A stretch of 64,000 nt of DNA from Leptolyngbya sp. PCC 7375 (GTDB taxonomy: Bacteria > Cyanobacteriota > Cyanobacteriia > Phormidesmidales > Phormidesmidaceae), in contig NZ_JH993797.1 of NCBI RefSeq assembly GCF_000316115.1, positions 5,752,486 through 5,816,485 on the forward strand. Reading direction: 5' to 3'. Within the stretch, counting starts at the first letter, position 1. Each line of letters begins with the position of its first letter. Below are positions 8,813-17,312 of this stretch, one piece after another. Under the pieces are notes generated by a model. The model was not told the origin of the DNA. It ran no database searches and worked only from the letters and a program-made list of their open reading frames with translations. Position numbers and translations under genes: made by a program.

Positions 8813-8849
8813 AAATGGGGGTGACACCATCGTGATGTCACCCCCATTT
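8813..8849. terminator. Bidirectional hairpin terminator between cysK and COP23 gene
   Basis: A perfect 14-bp stem (AAATGGGGGTGACA, 8813-8826, with 8836-8849) surrounds a 9-nt loop. The A-rich and T-rich bases at the stem ends suit termination in both directions, as expected between two convergent genes. Confidence 0.85.
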
Positions 8850-8871
8850 ATGTAACTGTGTGGACTAATAC

Positions 8872-9621
8872 CTAACGGAAATTGTCAGGCTTTAAACTGC
8901 GACCTGCCTGATTGAGATATTCACCAGTACCACCATCTGTAGGGTCTAGATAAGGCTTCAGATGAATACCGTGATGCTGCGTGGAGGAACGACCTCCAAA
9001 AATCTCATCCACCGCTCCCAAAATCTCACTATCCAAAGCCCCGACTCCGAACAAATCAGTCTCGGGTAATCTTGTACCACCCACAAAGGTATTTACTGCG
9101 TTAGTACCTGTTCCGGCATCCGCTAGGGTAATGTTAGAAAAGACAGCATCTCGTGTTGCTACTGGGTCTTGACCGGGGGGTACAGTAAAGACGATGCGGC
9201 AAGACTCTAACGATTCTTCAGTAGTCGCACACACCGTGTTGTAACCATTTTCAACATCTGTGCGTAGCTCGACAAGACCGTCAGGACGATACTCCTCTAG
9301 GCGAGCACTAATAGTCTCACAACGACGTTCAGGAGTCCAGCCACCACCCATTTCTGCGGGCACAGCCCAAGGATACGCTTGACCAGGCTCACTCTTGGGA
9401 CGATACATTACTGTGTACTCACCATCTTGAATCTCACAGGTAAACCGAGAGCTAACCGGTTCAGGAGCCTCTTCACCGTCATTGGCTAAAACCAAACCAC
9501 CTCCCAGAGTAGGCCCCAATGTCACACTTAAGGCAAGTACGCTGACCTTAGTGATCGATAGGATATTGGAGAAGGGGAGAATTTTAAAACCTGAAATCTG
9601 AGGCATTGTCATCCAGCCCAT
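8872..9621 (-). CDS. Secreted COP23-domain protein
   Basis: This is a 249-residue exported protein. The hydrophobic N-terminal stretch (about 20-45, ending GGGLVLANDG) looks like a signal peptide. The mature part matches the COP23 (circadian oscillating protein) domain: FTCEIQDGEYTVMYRP, then PERRCETISARLEEY, NGYNTVCA and a CRIVFTVPPGQDP segment; four cysteines may form disulfides. COP23 was described as a clock-controlled membrane protein in Synechococcus; its function is unknown. A good AAGGAG ribosome binding site precedes the ATG at 9621. The residues after 165 are low-similarity. Confidence 0.75.
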   Translation of the reverse strand: MGWMTMPQISGFKILPFSNILSITKVSVLALSVTLGPTLGGGLVLANDGEEAPEPVSSRFTCEIQDGEYTVMYRPKSEPGQAYPWAVPAEMGGGWTPERRCETISARLEEYRPDGLVELRTDVENGYNTVCATTEESLESCRIVFTVPPGQDPVATRDAVFSNITLADAGTGTNAVNTFVGGTRLPETDLFGVGALDSEILGAVDEIFGGRSSTQHHGIHLKPYLDPTDGGTGEYLNQAGRSLKPDNFR

Positions 9622-9962
9622 GATTCGCTCCTTATTACCGTAAACTTAGCCGATGTCTCCTCACTGAGACTAACGTAGCGTAACGAGGAGGGTATCGAGT
9701 GAGGGCCAGTGCGTAAATTGGCTACGTAGTTTGTAGTAAACAGGTTGAGGTTAATAGTTCTTAGTTTTGAATGATGAATTATGAGAGTTGGCGTCCTCTA
9801 TGTGGCCCTAACTTGCCGTAAAGCAATTGACTTAGGAAGAAAAAATTAATTAATTTCCAAATTGTTGGATGTACAGACGTTCCATGGAACGTCTCTTCAG
9901 CCTTTACTTTTGGAATTTATTTATGGCTGGCTCCTTAGAACTCAAAACCCATACTTCACAAT
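9622..9962. other. Intergenic region, no gene seen
   Basis: These 341 bp lie between the start of the COP23 gene (-) and the 3' end of the SEC-C gene (-). They should hold the COP23 promoter. The only structure I see is the 20-bp palindrome at 9875-9894. Confidence 0.6.
9875..9894. repeat. 20-bp perfect palindrome, dispersed-repeat type
   Basis: AGACGTTCCATGGAACGTCT is its own reverse complement, centred on CCATGG. Short palindromes of this style are common dispersed elements in cyanobacterial intergenic DNA; a related one is at 32061-32094. Confidence 0.7.
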
Positions 9963-10442
9963 CTATTTACCGTGGCAATGTTTAAACTTCTTACCGCTCC
10001 CACACCAACAGGGTTGATTACGTTTTGGTAGTATCGGCGGCAGCATCTCACCATCTAGATAAAACCAGCGACCCTTTTCTTTGGTAAACCTGGAACGTTC
10101 ATGCAGTTGGCCCCACTCTGGCTGGCTGTGAACGGCCATAAATTCCACTTGGCCAACGGTGTCATTGGCACGGCCTTTGCGGGTGCTGACCACGGTCAGG
10201 GATTGCCAAACCGTAGTCTTAATACTTTTAAGCAGGTTAATGCGATCGTCAAACGTCCGCTTGGTTGGATGATGAGTGGCTAGCAGATAATCCACATTAC
10301 CCTCGCAATAGGCTGTATATCGCGATCTCATCAAAGCCTCTGCCGTAGGGGCTACATCGCCCCCTGTCAAATAGGGCTCACAGCACCTGGCGTAGGCAGA
10401 TCCACTTCCACAAGGGCAAAGATTTAAAGGCATTGACGGCAA
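9963..10442 (-). CDS. YchJ family protein with two SEC-C zinc-binding motifs
   Basis: This 159-residue protein has a cysteine-rich SEC-C motif at each end: CPCGSGSAYARCC (9-21) and CWCGSGKKFKHCH (145-157). Between them is the YchJ/UPF0225 core (AEALMRSRYTAYCEGNVDYLLATHH and the RSRF..EKGRWFYLDGE segment). The family is a small NTF2-like fold; its biochemical role is not known. Length and domain order are normal. It appears monocistronic. Confidence 0.88.
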   Translation of the reverse strand: MPSMPLNLCPCGSGSAYARCCEPYLTGGDVAPTAEALMRSRYTAYCEGNVDYLLATHHPTKRTFDDRINLLKSIKTTVWQSLTVVSTRKGRANDTVGQVEFMAVHSQPEWGQLHERSRFTKEKGRWFYLDGEMLPPILPKRNQPCWCGSGKKFKHCHGK

Positions 10443-10550
10443 GATTGAAGCATATAGCCGCCAGACTACCAGACATAGGGTTGAACAAGACTAAACCCAT
10501 ACACAAACAGGTGTAGTCCTACCAAGAAATTTTGCCAAAAAACCGCTACT

Positions 10551-10889
10551 CTAGTCTATTTCCAAGCTATCGACACTTAATGGCACCAATTCATGATCCG
10601 TTGTAAACGCCATCCACATCTCCTCTTCAGGCTCAATGGTGACTCCAGTTAGGGCACAGCGCTCACGACGTTGCGCTTCGGCAGCCATAATGGCGCGAAT
10701 TTGCTGACGCTGTATCTGAAAGCCAGGATCATCAGAATGTTGACGCACATAATCCCACAGCACCTCGCGCACCAGTGACTGATACCCACGACTGCCTGCC
10801 AGGGTTTTGAGCTTATCAATCAGCTCCCGTTCGAAACGGATGCTAGTGACTTGCATATCAGTAGTGGGCAGCTTGGTATTCAGGCTCAT
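10551..10889 (-). CDS. Ribbon-helix-helix-like small protein
   Basis: This 112-residue protein has an N-terminal segment MQVTSIRFERELIDKLKTLA (12-31) followed by a helix (SLVREVLWDYV), the pattern of CopG/Arc-type ribbon-helix-helix DNA-binding domains. The acidic, Met/Trp-containing C-terminal part is not recognised. Such proteins act as repressors or antitoxins, but no toxin gene is adjacent, so a housekeeping regulator is more likely. The start could be at residue 12 (10856); no clear ribosome binding site is seen. Confidence 0.65.
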   Translation of the reverse strand: MSLNTKLPTTDMQVTSIRFERELIDKLKTLAGSRGYQSLVREVLWDYVRQHSDDPGFQIQRQQIRAIMAAEAQRRERCALTGVTIEPEEEMWMAFTTDHELVPLSVDSLEID

Positions 10890-11817
10890 TAATCGTTTTT
10901 AGGAATTATATAGAATGGACACTTACATACTACAATTGTAGTACAAAAAGTTCGAAACCGTAAGTCTGAGTTTACATCCCCTATGGAAAATTTTCCTGTA
11001 CTGGTTTAAGGCAAACGCCATAATATCCCAATGTACTTCTACTACAGTAGCGTTCAGCTCCATGCCTCTAGCCACTACTAGGACAGGTTACAAACTGGTT
11101 GTTCGATTGCTTTAATCTTAAAGAACATTTGCAGAATTGACTCATTTTAATAGGCCATTTTGCGTATCGCTCTTGAATTTTGATAGATGTGACAAATCGT
11201 ACATATCAAGAGTTTTTTCTCTGGGTAAAGACCAATCAAAAAGATTGTTCTCAATAACCATCAAAGCTAATTAAATCAAAGCAAACCGTTCTTAAAAAGA
11301 TCAGCTAGAATTGCGAAATCAGCAACATCCTGCCTGTGTATAATATGTGTCACATATCTAGGCAATATTTAGGAAATTGCCCATGAATATTTGCAACGGT
11401 GCAAGCACCAGCAACCATAGGCAACTTAGGTGCCCCCAACCTAATCCGCCCAAAATTCTAAAGACATTTGACATTTTGCAGCCTGAAAGCATTAGCCAGG
11501 TGAGCAGACGCCCCCCTATAGCTTATTTCCACAATGTGCAGAAATACTTACTGTCACGCCTAAGCCAACTGAGTAAGCTAGATATACAGGATGATCGTCC
11601 TAAGCTCATAGTTAAGATACCCCTAAATCCATGTTTAGCGATGTAATTCAGATAAGAAACCAAACCTTTAATACGGGGATCTAATGAAGTTCAATCGTTA
11701 TCGATCTATAACCATAACGAAACAGTAGCATTTTGATAGCTGCATTTTGAACGCGTTGGTCAACCTCAACGTAATTATTGATTAATTTGATTTGTTCATT
11801 AGCTGACAGGGATCGCC
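10890..11817. other. Long AT-rich intergenic region
   Basis: This 928-bp stretch has no recognisable gene. An 89-codon frame at 11377-11646 has no family features and no ribosome binding site, and I do not call it. A 13-bp palindrome TATGTGTCACATA (11344-11356), overlapping a TATAAT-like hexamer just upstream, could be a regulator site resembling a CRP half-site pair. An unlisted small RNA or long leader is possible. Confidence 0.5.
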
Positions 11818-12222
11818 ATGACTACTAATCGGCAAGGACCTTACCTCGTTGGGGATCATAAAAAGCAGTCCTATTCTGGGCGTTTACATCAGCGTCTAGA
11901 TGAGGCGATGCAAGAAGGCACTGAAGTTCAGGTTCGCCTTCCTTGGGGTGGTTTAAGTGGTGTTCCTGTATACCTGGACGATACCTGTGTTGAAATCGTT
12001 TATGTCCATGTATACGAGCCTGATGAAGACGATGAGCCCGACGACGAAGTCTCTCGTCGAACCGTTTGGCTAGTGCGTCTAGAAGAGATCAGTGCCGTCT
12101 CATTTGTCAGTGAAAGCTGGTCGAAAGAACGTTTGGAAAAGTTATTCATTCCAGACAAGAAGGAAGATGCCTCCTCAGCTCAAGATGTAAGTACTGAAGA
12201 ATCAACCGACTCAATCGACTAA
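11818..12222 (+). CDS. Conserved acidic hypothetical protein
   Basis: This 134-residue soluble protein has no family I can name. The centre (GTEVQVRLPWGGLSGVPVYL, about 34-53) looks like a small beta-barrel fold. It is followed by a very acidic stretch (EPDEDDEPDDE) and a segment RRTVWLVRLEEISAVSFVSE. The C-terminus is Ser/Glu-rich and probably disordered. A long upstream region precedes it and a bidirectional hairpin follows. Codon use and composition look native. The likely role is unknown. Confidence 0.65.
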   Translation: MTTNRQGPYLVGDHKKQSYSGRLHQRLDEAMQEGTEVQVRLPWGGLSGVPVYLDDTCVEIVYVHVYEPDEDDEPDDEVSRRTVWLVRLEEISAVSFVSESWSKERLEKLFIPDKKEDASSAQDVSTEESTDSID

Positions 12223-12338
12223 ATTATTACCATTGCTTATCCTCGGGAGGATTTGATCTGCAAGATATGAGGGCTAAGGTAATTTAGCTAGATCAACTCA
12301 TCCCTAAATCAGCAATGATATTTAATTCTTGTCACATG

Positions 12339-12386
12339 AAAACAATTAGTGGGTAAGCCAGTGGCTGGTCACTCGCTAATTGTTTT
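12339..12386. terminator. Bidirectional hairpin terminator
   Basis: An 11-bp stem AAAACAATTAG (12339-12349) pairs with 12376-12386 across a 26-nt loop, followed by T-rich sequence. It separates the acidic protein gene (+) from the convergent small gene (-). Confidence 0.65.
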
Positions 12387-12390
12387 TTAT

Positions 12391-12672
12391 TCAGAACACA
12401 AATTTCTTGATAACCCAATCCTTTGCGCGTCTAATTGCTTCACTGCGGCTATAGGCCTTGGGTACAGCTACCGCACTGCCTATAGCATAGTCAACCCAGG
12501 CTGTATAAATCGTTGCTCCCAGATAGGTGCCACGGGTAATTTGGATCGTCACACCGCGATAGGGAAAGGAAAAAACAGTATTGATATAGTCGGGGTCGGC
12601 AATATGCATAATATGGCAAAGTGACCGTGGCACTCGTTTTTTATAACCCAATTCAGCCCTTTCTATGGCCAT
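12391..12672 (-). CDS. Small conserved hypothetical protein
   Basis: This 93-residue frame has a conserved-looking core: FPYRGVTIQITRGTYLGATI (about 36-55), then YTAWVDYAIGSAVAVPKAYSR and SEAIRRAKDWV. The core resembles small cyanobacterial proteins with an alternating beta pattern and a closing helix. The listed start overlaps the start of the divergent acetyltransferase by 8 bp. A shorter start at residue 22 (12609) would remove the overlap and still keep the core. Function unknown. Confidence 0.6.
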   Translation of the reverse strand: MAIERAELGYKKRVPRSLCHIMHIADPDYINTVFSFPYRGVTIQITRGTYLGATIYTAWVDYAIGSAVAVPKAYSRSEAIRRAKDWVIKKFVF

Positions 12673-13096
12673 CGAAATTGTCCGTTGCGAACTTTCGGCC
12701 TACGATTCTGCCATTCGGACCATCCGCGAAACCGTATTTGTAGCTGAGCAAGGTGTACCTGTAGAACTTGAGATGGATGACCGTGACCCCATTGCCAAGC
12801 ATGTACTGGCCTTGGTTGACGGCTGCCCTGCAGGCACAGCCCGCCTAGACATCCGTCATGATGGCAAAATTGGTCGCCTAGCCGTATTGCCTAGCTTTCG
12901 ACGTCGAGGACTGGGACGGCTAATCATGGAAGAAATCGAATCTATTGGTCGCGACCATCAGCTATCCCACCTATGGTGTCATGCACAGAAAATGGCAGTC
13001 CCGTTTTATCAATCCCTGGGCTATGACATTACGAGCCCTGAGTTTTTAGAAGCTGGCATTGTTCATTGCAAAATGAGCAAAACTTTCCCCACTTAG
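12665..13096 (+). CDS. GNAT family N-acetyltransferase
   Basis: This 143-residue acyl-CoA-dependent acetyltransferase shows the GNAT motif A in IGRLAVLPSFRRRGLGRLIM (about 75-94) with the R/Q-x-x-G-x-G/A pyrophosphate loop RRRGLG. Other family elements are FVAEQGVPVELEMDDRD near the N-terminus and HAQKMAVPFYQSLGY near the C-terminus, as in ElaA/YjcF-like enzymes. The substrate is unknown. Its stop overlaps that of convergent msrP by 4 bp. Confidence 0.88.
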   Translation: MAIEIVRCELSAYDSAIRTIRETVFVAEQGVPVELEMDDRDPIAKHVLALVDGCPAGTARLDIRHDGKIGRLAVLPSFRRRGLGRLIMEEIESIGRDHQLSHLWCHAQKMAVPFYQSLGYDITSPEFLEAGIVHCKMSKTFPT

Positions 13097-14076
13097 GCAT
13101 AAAGGTCAGCCACATAGTCACCATAGCCGTTGTAAATCAACGTATCCTGCTTTTCCCAATCCCATGCTTCGCCTGCACCCACCAAGCGTTCTCGTTTCTG
13201 TGACCAGCGGGGATGAGGGACGTCAGGTTCAACATTAGCCTCAAATTTGTATTCGTTGGGAGAAATTGTATTCCAATAGGTGGTTGGTTGCTCTGCTAGG
13301 AACTCGATTTTGACAATGGATTTAGCGCCTTTAAAGCCATACTTCCAGGGCACCACCATACGAATCGGAGCACCGTGCTGTTTGGGCATGGTGCGACCGT
13401 AGATACCCACAGCAAAGAAGGCTAGGTCATTGGCCATTTCCTCAATGCGTAACCCCTCGTGATACGGCCAAGGTAAGTTTGAGAACGATATTGAGGGACC
13501 TTCGGTAATGTTCTCGTCATAGAACGATTCAAAGCGCACAAACTTGGCATCTGATGTCGGTTCTACATCTTCTAAAACTTTACGCATGGGAAACCCTAAC
13601 CAGGGAACCACCATGGCCCACGCTTCAACACAGCGAAATCGATAGATGCGTTCTTCTAGAGGAAACTTATTATAGAGATCGTCTAGATCATAGGTTTTAG
13701 GGTTTTTGACTAACCCTGAAACCTCCAGTTTCCAAGGATCTGTGGGCAGTCTTTGGGCGTTCGACCAGATATTCTTCGTAAGGCCAAATTCATAAAAGTT
13801 GTTGTAGCGGCTGGCAAATAATTGGTTAGTCACCGAACGCCCAGCATCTGCAAATACTGGATTCGTTGTGAAATTACTGAGGGGGTCACCAAACGTGCTG
13901 GCTAGTTCCTCGGTCCCTTGTGCAGTTAAGGTGCGACCGGTACAGCTCGTGGCCGCAATCCCCAGGCCCACACCAGCCAAGTTCTTTAGAAAACGACGAC
14001 GGTTTAGGTAAGCAGCTTTTGACGTTGCGAATTTTTCAGGCAATTGCCAGTTGGGACGAATGTGGATAAAGCTCAT
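13093..14076 (-). CDS. msrP: Protein-methionine-sulfoxide reductase catalytic subunit MsrP
   Basis: This periplasmic molybdopterin enzyme repairs oxidised methionines in exported proteins. Starting at the ATG at 14076 gives 327 residues with the family opening (MSFIHIRPNWQLPEKF), a Tat signal NRRRFLK (25-31) and the Mo-ligand cysteine C149 in YRFRCVEAW. MVVPWKYGFKG follows later. An upstream ATG at 14193 would add 39 residues unlike the family and ahead of the Tat signal, so I reject it. No msrQ heme partner is visible nearby, so electrons must come from elsewhere. Confidence 0.9.
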   Translation of the reverse strand: MSFIHIRPNWQLPEKFATSKAAYLNRRRFLKNLAGVGLGIAATSCTGRTLTAQGTEELASTFGDPLSNFTTNPVFADAGRSVTNQLFASRYNNFYEFGLTKNIWSNAQRLPTDPWKLEVSGLVKNPKTYDLDDLYNKFPLEERIYRFRCVEAWAMVVPWLGFPMRKVLEDVEPTSDAKFVRFESFYDENITEGPSISFSNLPWPYHEGLRIEEMANDLAFFAVGIYGRTMPKQHGAPIRMVVPWKYGFKGAKSIVKIEFLAEQPTTYWNTISPNEYKFEANVEPDVPHPRWSQKRERLVGAGEAWDWEKQDTLIYNGYGDYVADLYA

Positions 14077-14234
14077 GACTTCGGCGAACAGAGAACGTGA
14101 CAAATGCAGCTGTTGATAGATTAACCTATGCACCTGAGGCCTAAATGAGCAGAAACTGAATGACAGCAGTAGGCGAACCGCACTGTGGCACAATGAAACC
14201 TAGTCGTTAAATAACCCTGCATTTAAGAAGCCCT

Positions 14235-15314
14235 GTGAGTACTGCTACCTCTACCCGGCGCGCCGTTTTTCCCTTTACTGCGGTAATCGGCCAAGAAGAT
14301 ATGAAACTGGCCCTGATCTTGAATGTCATTGACCCTAAGATCGGCGGGGTGATGATCATGGGTGATCGCGGTACTGGCAAGTCCACGACAATCCGTGCCT
14401 TGGCAGACCTGCTACCTGAGATCAGTGTGGTAGAGAACGATCCGTTTAACCGTGAGCCTCAAGATCCTGAGGTTAAGCGTGAGTACGAAGGTCAGTCTAT
14501 TCCAGAAGGAACAATGAAAGTACCCATGGTGGACCTTCCCCTGGGTGCAACTGAAGACCGTGTATGCGGCACTATTGACATTGAAAAAGCACTATCTGAG
14601 GGTGTTAAAGCTTTTGAACCTGGTCTGCTGGCTAAAGCTAATCGCGGCTTACTATATGTAGATGAGGTCAATTTATTAGATGACCACCTGGTAGACGTAC
14701 TGCTAGACTCTGCTGCATCAGGACGTAACACTGTAGAGCGTGAGGGTATTTCCATTCGTCACCCCGCCCAGTTTGTATTGATTGGCTCGGGTAATCCTGA
14801 GGAAGGTGAACTTCGCCCTCAGCTGCTGGACCGATTTGGCATGCATGCTGAAATTCGCACCGTGAAGGACCCCGTCCAGCGTGTTCAGATTGTGGAGCAG
14901 CGCTCTGAATTCGACCAAGACCCCGACGCATTTTTGGCTAAGTACGATGCTGAGCAGAAGGCTTTGCAGGACAAAATCGTTAGTGCGCAACAACGACTGA
15001 AGCATGTCACCATTGACAAAGAGTATAAATTTCAAGTTTCTCAAGTATGCTCTGAGCTAGATGTGGATGGCCTGCGAGGCGATATTGTATCTAACCGGGC
15101 AGCGAAGGCGCTTGCCGCTTACGAAGGCCGCACTGAAGTAACCCTTGACGATATCCAAACAGTGATTGCCCTTTGCCTGCGCCATCGTCTGCGCAAAGAT
15201 CCGCTGGAGTCCATCGACTCGGGATATAAGGTGGAGAAAACCTTTGGTAATGTCTTTGGCGTTACTATCCCTGATCCGTCTGCCAATGGTCGTACTCCCG
15301 TAGGGGCTCGATAA
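14235..15314 (+). CDS. chlI: Magnesium chelatase subunit ChlI
   Basis: This AAA+ ATPase subunit of Mg-chelatase inserts Mg2+ into protoporphyrin IX, the first committed step of chlorophyll synthesis. The 359-residue protein starts at a GTG (14235). It has Walker A GDRGTGKS (43-50), Walker B LLYVDE (139-144) and the ChlI inserts (LPLGATEDRVCGTIDIEKAL, 101-120, and GSGNPEEGELRPQLLDRFG later). The stop is directly followed by the ruvC start, so the two are probably cotranscribed. Confidence 0.96.
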   Translation: MSTATSTRRAVFPFTAVIGQEDMKLALILNVIDPKIGGVMIMGDRGTGKSTTIRALADLLPEISVVENDPFNREPQDPEVKREYEGQSIPEGTMKVPMVDLPLGATEDRVCGTIDIEKALSEGVKAFEPGLLAKANRGLLYVDEVNLLDDHLVDVLLDSAASGRNTVEREGISIRHPAQFVLIGSGNPEEGELRPQLLDRFGMHAEIRTVKDPVQRVQIVEQRSEFDQDPDAFLAKYDAEQKALQDKIVSAQQRLKHVTIDKEYKFQVSQVCSELDVDGLRGDIVSNRAAKALAAYEGRTEVTLDDIQTVIALCLRHRLRKDPLESIDSGYKVEKTFGNVFGVTIPDPSANGRTPVGAR

Positions 15315-15809
15315 ATGCGCAAACGAATCCTAGGATTGGACCCCGGTTTAGCCATTTTAGGATTCGGAATTCTTGAATATGACCCAGCAACCACCCGAGA
15401 TCTGAAACCAGATCTCGCGGTGGTCGATTTTGGTATTATCGAAACCCCAGCAGGGACCGAGGTCGGTTCACGGTTGTGTACGATTTACGAAGACCTCAAC
15501 AGTTTGATTGAGACTTATCAGCCCGATTCTGTTTCCATTGAAAAGTTGTTTTTTTATCGCATGGGTAACACTATTTTGGTAGCCCAGGCGAGAGGTGTTG
15601 TCATGTTGGTGTTAGCCCAGCATAAATTACCTTTTTTGGAGTTTACCCCAGCCCAGATTAAGCAGTCTCTTACAGGTTATGGCAACGCTGATAAACAAGA
15701 TGTCCAGGAAGCTGTCAAGCGAGAATTAAAACTTGAGAAGATTCCCCGTCCAGATGATGCTGCTGATGCATTGGCCGTTGCAATGACGGGTTGGTTTAAT
15801 CTCGATTGA
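15315..15809 (+). CDS. ruvC: Crossover junction endodeoxyribonuclease RuvC
   Basis: This 164-residue Holliday-junction resolvase has the RNase H-like acidic catalytic set: D9 in GLDPG, E76 in SIEKLFF, and D148 and D151 in RPDDAADALAVA. The length is normal. Its ATG follows the chlI stop with no gap, indicating a bicistronic message; this pairing of a pigment gene and a recombination gene is probably positional rather than functional. Confidence 0.95.
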   Translation: MRKRILGLDPGLAILGFGILEYDPATTRDLKPDLAVVDFGIIETPAGTEVGSRLCTIYEDLNSLIETYQPDSVSIEKLFFYRMGNTILVAQARGVVMLVLAQHKLPFLEFTPAQIKQSLTGYGNADKQDVQEAVKRELKLEKIPRPDDAADALAVAMTGWFNLD

Positions 15810-15867
15810 AGCAACAATATGCCAAAATATTGGGGGATGTTAAATATTAGGGGATATTTAAGACAGT

Positions 15868-15891
15868 GGGGCATCCACCAGGGAATGCCCC
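15868..15891 (+). terminator. Weak hairpin after ruvC
   Basis: A 7-bp GC-rich stem GGGGCAT (15868-15874 / 15885-15891) with a 10-nt loop lies between ruvC and convergent argG. There is no T-run, so assignment is tentative. Confidence 0.4.
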
Positions 15892-15906
15892 GACAAAATG
15901 TGGGTG

Positions 15907-17115
15907 TTATGAGGATGAGCGTATTTTCTCTGACCAAATGCGGGTGGGGAGACCCCAAACGTAGATGAAGCCTTCGGCGGCTTTGTGATCAAACTGGTCA
16001 TCTGCGCCGTAGGTGGCTAGTTCCTCTGTGTAGAGGGCGTTAGTGGATTTACGCCCTACGATGGTGGCATTGCCTTTGAAGAGTTTTAGACGAACGGTGC
16101 CAGAAACTTGCTCTTGGGTTTTGTCGATAAAGGCATCAAGAGCCGCCTTGAGGGGACTAAACCAGAGACCATTGTAGACAAGCTCGCTGTAGGTTTGTTC
16201 AATGCCACGCTTATATTGGGTGACATCGGCCAGCAGGGTGAGACTTTCAAGATCGCGGTGGGCAGCAAGTAGGGTAATCAGAGCCGGAGTTTCGTAGATT
16301 TCGCGAGACTTGATACCCACCAGCCGGTTTTCGAGCAGATCAAGGCGACCAATGCCGTGATTGCCCGCAATGTCGTTGAGCTGGCTAATCAGATCCACCG
16401 GGCTCAAGCTGTTGTCGTTGATACCGACAGGAATGCCTTTCTCGAAGTTAATTTCAACGTACTCGGGTTCGTCAGGAGTATCGGCAATGGCTTTAGTCAG
16501 GGTATACACTTCTTCCGGGGGTTCGACCCAGGGGTCTTCGAGGATACCTGCTTCGATGCTGCGGCCCAGTAGGTTGCGGTCAATGCTGTAAGGAGAAGAC
16601 TTTTTAACTGGGAAGGTGAGGCCAAACTTCTCTCCGTAGGCGATGGCTTCTTCACGACTCATGCCCCATTCGCGGGCAGGAGCCAGAACTTTGAGGTTGG
16701 GATTGAGGGCTGCGATCGCAACGTCAAACCTTACCTGGTCATTACCTTTACCTGTACATCCATGGGCCACTGCATCCGCCCCATATTTTTCCGCAGCGGC
16801 TACCAGTTCCTTTGCAATCAGTGGTCGGGCCAGGGACGTTGACAATGGATAGCGATCCTCATAGAGGGCATTGGCCTTAATTGCCGGAAAGGCATAGTCA
16901 GTCACAAACGTTTCGGTCACATTGGCCACTAGCGACTCCTTCACGCCCGCATCCTGTGCCTTTTTCTGAATTGGGCCGAGTTCTTCACCCTGACCGAGAT
17001 CCGCCGCTAGAGTAATGACCTCTTTGACGCCAAATTCATTTTTCAAGTAGGGAATGCACACAGTCGTGTCCACACCGCCAGAATAGGCTAGTACAACCCG
17101 TTCAGCCCGACCCAT
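15907..17115 (-). CDS. argG: Argininosuccinate synthase
   Basis: This enzyme joins citrulline and aspartate using ATP in arginine synthesis. The 402-residue protein has the N-type ATP pyrophosphatase P-loop AYSGGVDTT (10-18), VAHGCTGKGNDQVRF (citrulline/aspartate site) and SPYSIDRNLLGRSIE. The length is normal for the family and no defect is seen. It stands alone and converges with ruvC. Confidence 0.96.
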   Translation of the reverse strand: MGRAERVVLAYSGGVDTTVCIPYLKNEFGVKEVITLAADLGQGEELGPIQKKAQDAGVKESLVANVTETFVTDYAFPAIKANALYEDRYPLSTSLARPLIAKELVAAAEKYGADAVAHGCTGKGNDQVRFDVAIAALNPNLKVLAPAREWGMSREEAIAYGEKFGLTFPVKKSSPYSIDRNLLGRSIEAGILEDPWVEPPEEVYTLTKAIADTPDEPEYVEINFEKGIPVGINDNSLSPVDLISQLNDIAGNHGIGRLDLLENRLVGIKSREIYETPALITLLAAHRDLESLTLLADVTQYKRGIEQTYSELVYNGLWFSPLKAALDAFIDKTQEQVSGTVRLKLFKGNATIVGRKSTNALYTEELATYGADDQFDHKAAEGFIYVWGLPTRIWSEKIRSSS

Positions 17116-17312
17116 AGTTTTAACCCAAAAATAAAATCACAGCCACTTATTATTGCAGTTTAAGAAGGCTCAAGGTATCTAGATTCTTGATGTTTGCGAT
17201 TAAATCGTGACACGCAAATTATTACGGACAGGAGCGAGAAGACCTACACACTTGCCTGAGATAGTCTAACCAGACCGTTATCATAGAGGGCAATGCCCCT
17301 AATCATGTATCC

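Noticed and set aside
10551..10889. Toxin-antitoxin pair based on the ribbon-helix-helix protein
   Set aside because: No small toxin-like ORF lies immediately before or after it on the same strand.
11377..11646. 89-codon plus-strand ORF in the long gap
   Set aside because: No ribosome binding site, no recognisable domain and low-complexity composition; kept only as a note on the gap.
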